Origin: JAHEFX01 sp964614585
Lineage (GTDB): Bacteria > Actinomycetota > Acidimicrobiia > Spongiisociales > JAENVV01
Direction of reading: 5' to 3'
Assembly: GCA_964614585.1 (NCBI GenBank)
Contig: CAZTLW010000138.1
Location: forward strand, 1-5,905
DNA: 5,905 nt
A model generated the notes under the pieces. The model was not told where the DNA came from. It did no database searches and was given only the letters and a program-made list of their open reading frames with translations. A program made the position numbers and the translations under genes. Below are positions 4,865 through 5,905 of the stretch, in pieces (within the stretch, counting starts at the first letter, position 1; each line of letters opens with the position of its first letter).

Positions 4865-5065
4865 TCAGGAGACGGTGAACGTCACCTTGAGCGTGACCTG
4901 GTAGCCGGAGATGGCGCCCTCGTCGAGCAGGACCTGCTGGTCCTGCACCCAGGCTGCCTGCATGTGCTGAATGCTCTCGCCGGCCTTGTGGACGCCCTGG
5001 ACGATCGCGTCCTCGAACGACTTGTCGGACCGCGCCTTGATCTCTATGACCTTGGCCACTGACAT
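4865..5065 (-). CDS. Dodecin, flavin-binding storage protein
   Basis: The 66-residue product is a dodecin, a small beta-alpha-beta-beta protein that assembles as a hollow 12-mer and binds flavins (FMN, riboflavin or lumichrome) or CoA in the cytosol, probably as buffer or storage. Seen: strand one VAKVIEIKARSD (3-14), helix SFEDAIVQGVHKAGESI (16-32), Trp39 in AAWVQDQQ matching the flavin-stacking tryptophan, and Gln56 in GYQVTLKVTF matching the flavin-contacting glutamine. Length is typical. ATG 5065 has the ribosome binding site AGAGGGGAG (5072-5080). Its GGGG can pair with the CCCC touching the ATG, a small hairpin that may damp translation. It follows the cupredoxin gene by 81 bases, so it may be cotranscribed or separate. 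Confidence 0.93.
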   Translation of the reverse strand: MSVAKVIEIKARSDKSFEDAIVQGVHKAGESIQHMQAAWVQDQQVLLDEGAISGYQVTLKVTFTVS

Positions 5066-5146
5066 GGGGAACTCCCCTCTCGCGAACGAGCGGGATCTAC
5101 CCGTGCCGGTGCCCGTCCAAACGGGGAGAAGGGCTCGACGGCCCGT

Positions 5147-5563
5147 CTAGCCCTCGACGGTGATCGTCCCCGTCATCGACGGGTGGATCTGGCAGAAGAA
5201 GTCGTAGTCGCCCGGCTCGGTGAAGGTGAACTCGAAGGTGTCCCCGGCGCCGAGCGTGCCGGAGTCGAACGCTCCGTCCCGGGACGTCCACGTGTGTGAC
5301 GCCGAGTCCGTGTTCTCGACCACGACGGTGTCGCCCACCGACACGGTCGGGACGTCGACGAACGCGAAGTCGGCGATGGTGATGGTCGCCGTGCCACCCC
5401 CGGCGGCTGCCGTGGTGGTGGTGTCGTCCCCGGCGGCTGCGGTGGTGGTCGTGGCGGCGTCCTCCTCCGCGCCCGCCGTGGTGGTCGTCTCGGAGGTGTC
5501 GCCGCCGCAGGCGGCGGCCACCAGGGCCAGTGCCAGCAGGATCAGGACGTATCGGATGCGCAT
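5147..5563 (-). CDS. Lipoprotein cupredoxin (type I copper protein)
   Basis: The 138-residue product has a signal peptide (MRIRYVLILLALALVAAAC) with a lipobox-like end, so Cys19 is probably lipidated and the protein anchored outside the membrane. Residues 23-57 form a low-complexity Thr/Ala/Gly linker with a repeated TTTTAAAG motif. A cupredoxin fold follows (58-138): ITIADFAFV, a VGDTVVVEN strand, and copper ligands His90 (ASHTW), Cys124, His127 and Met130. The ligand loop Cys-x2-His-x2-Met (CQIHPSM) has the short spacing of amicyanin, not the longer one of plastocyanin. It should carry electrons or bind copper; a redox partner is not visible. The ATG has a good GGAGGA site (5570-5575) six bases away. 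It starts 22 bases after the channel gene, so they may share an operon. Confidence 0.92.
   Translation of the reverse strand: MRIRYVLILLALALVAAACGGDTSETTTTAGAEEDAATTTTAAAGDDTTTTAAAGGGTATITIADFAFVDVPTVSVGDTVVVENTDSASHTWTSRDGAFDSGTLGAGDTFEFTFTEPGDYDFFCQIHPSMTGTITVEG
5398..5457. repeat. Two tandem 30-bp repeats in the cupredoxin linker
   Basis: Units at 5398-5427 and 5428-5457 share the CGGCGGCTGC core followed by GTGGTGGT. They encode the repeated Thr-Thr-Thr-Thr-Ala-Ala-Ala-Gly part of the linker. A degenerate third copy continues to about 5490. Such tracts change length by slippage, so linker length may vary between strains. Confidence 0.55.
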
Positions 5564-5585
5564 CTCGGCTCCTCCGGCGGGAGGC

Positions 5586-5905
5586 TCACGGTAGGCCGCC
5601 GGGCTCCCCCGGTGGGGAGGCCTGGAGCCGCAGCCGATCGGGGAGGAACGTGCGCACGGTCGGGTACGCCAACTCGACCGAGTCGTGCTGGGCGAAGGCG
5701 CGGAGCACGCCCCGCCAGACGGCATCGGAGATGCTGCGGCGCTCGCGTGCCGACACCAGGTAGCGGGCCGTGACGTTGACCCCCGAGTCGAGCACCGACA
5801 CATAAGTGTTCGGGTCGAGATGGGTGTATCGGATGAAGTATTCGTTCGCCGCCCGGCGGATCTGGGCCGCCATGTTCCGCTCCCTCGGGTCGGGGGCCTC
5901 GGCCG
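5586..5905 (-). CDS. MscS-like mechanosensitive channel, C-terminal part (partial)
   Basis: The minus-strand frame is open from the window edge to a TGA at 5586-5588 and gives 105 residues. The pattern EYFIRYTHLDPNTYVSVLDS, then GVNVTARYLVSARERR, then VWRGVLRAFAQHDSVELAYP, with TVR, matches the C-terminal cytoplasmic alpha/beta domain of MscS-family channels, which release ions and solutes under membrane tension. The membrane pore part lies outside the window. The final 20 residues are a proline- and glycine-rich tail. An ATG at 5873 is inside the conserved region's lead-in, and the frame continues upstream of it without a stop, so it is not taken as the start. The cupredoxin gene follows after 22 bases. 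Confidence 0.8.
   Translation of the reverse strand, partial: AEAPDPRERNMAAQIRRAANEYFIRYTHLDPNTYVSVLDSGVNVTARYLVSARERRSISDAVWRGVLRAFAQHDSVELAYPTVRTFLPDRLRLQASPPGEPGGLP

Noticed and set aside
5501..5518. 8-bp inverted repeat in the cupredoxin signal sequence
   Set aside because: It is explained by GCC/GGC codons for the Ala-Ala-Cys-Gly-Gly lipobox region.
1..5905. Mobile element, CRISPR array, toxin-antitoxin or defence system
   Set aside because: No transposase, integrase, spaced repeat array or nuclease-like gene is seen. Apart from the small unknown membrane proteins, the genes belong to common housekeeping families. tRNA-Ala has no duplicated 3' end in the window that would mark an integration site.

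Overview
This is a high-GC bacterial chromosomal segment, almost certainly from an actinobacterium. The strongest marker is a CrgA cell-division protein gene next to, and divergent from, a trpG/pabA-type glutamine amidotransferase gene, an arrangement seen near the replication origin of mycobacteria and relatives. TANNNT -10 boxes placed 7-8 bases before start codons (leaderless mRNAs), GC hairpins without U tracts and a TTGTCCACA-type DnaA box also fit. The exact class cannot be fixed from the sequence; a deep lineage such as Acidimicrobiia is a guess.

Left part (1-1322): the last 16 codons of a plus-strand gene converge on trpG (minus strand), with two strong hairpins between them. trpG and crgA diverge from a 77-base spacer, each with its own -10 box. 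Between crgA and the next gene lies about 195 bases of noncoding DNA holding an imperfect palindrome/repeat cluster, two DnaA-box-like sites and a short perfect palindrome.

Middle part (1323-3708): on the minus strand a thiolase gene is followed by a small one-helix, zinc-ribbon-like protein gene; the 43-base gap carries a 7-base-periodic repeat. The thiolase gene diverges from a class I polyphosphate kinase 2 gene on the plus strand.

Right part (3713-5905): everything is on the minus strand. Read in transcription order: the C-terminal end of an MscS-like mechanosensitive channel, a lipoprotein cupredoxin, a dodecin with a terminator hairpin, tRNA-Ala(UGC), an eight-helix membrane protein whose ATG starts two bases past the tRNA discriminator base, and a 45-residue membrane protein that meets the end of ppk2 with four bases between the stop codons.

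Most genes are housekeeping: chorismate-derived amination, division, acyl-CoA metabolism, polyphosphate/nucleotide balance, flavin and copper binding, osmotic relief. I see no mobile element, CRISPR array or defence system. The most unusual points are the tRNA-to-start-codon junction, the heptad repeat, the DnaA boxes with the adjacent repeat cluster, and the small membrane protein genes.
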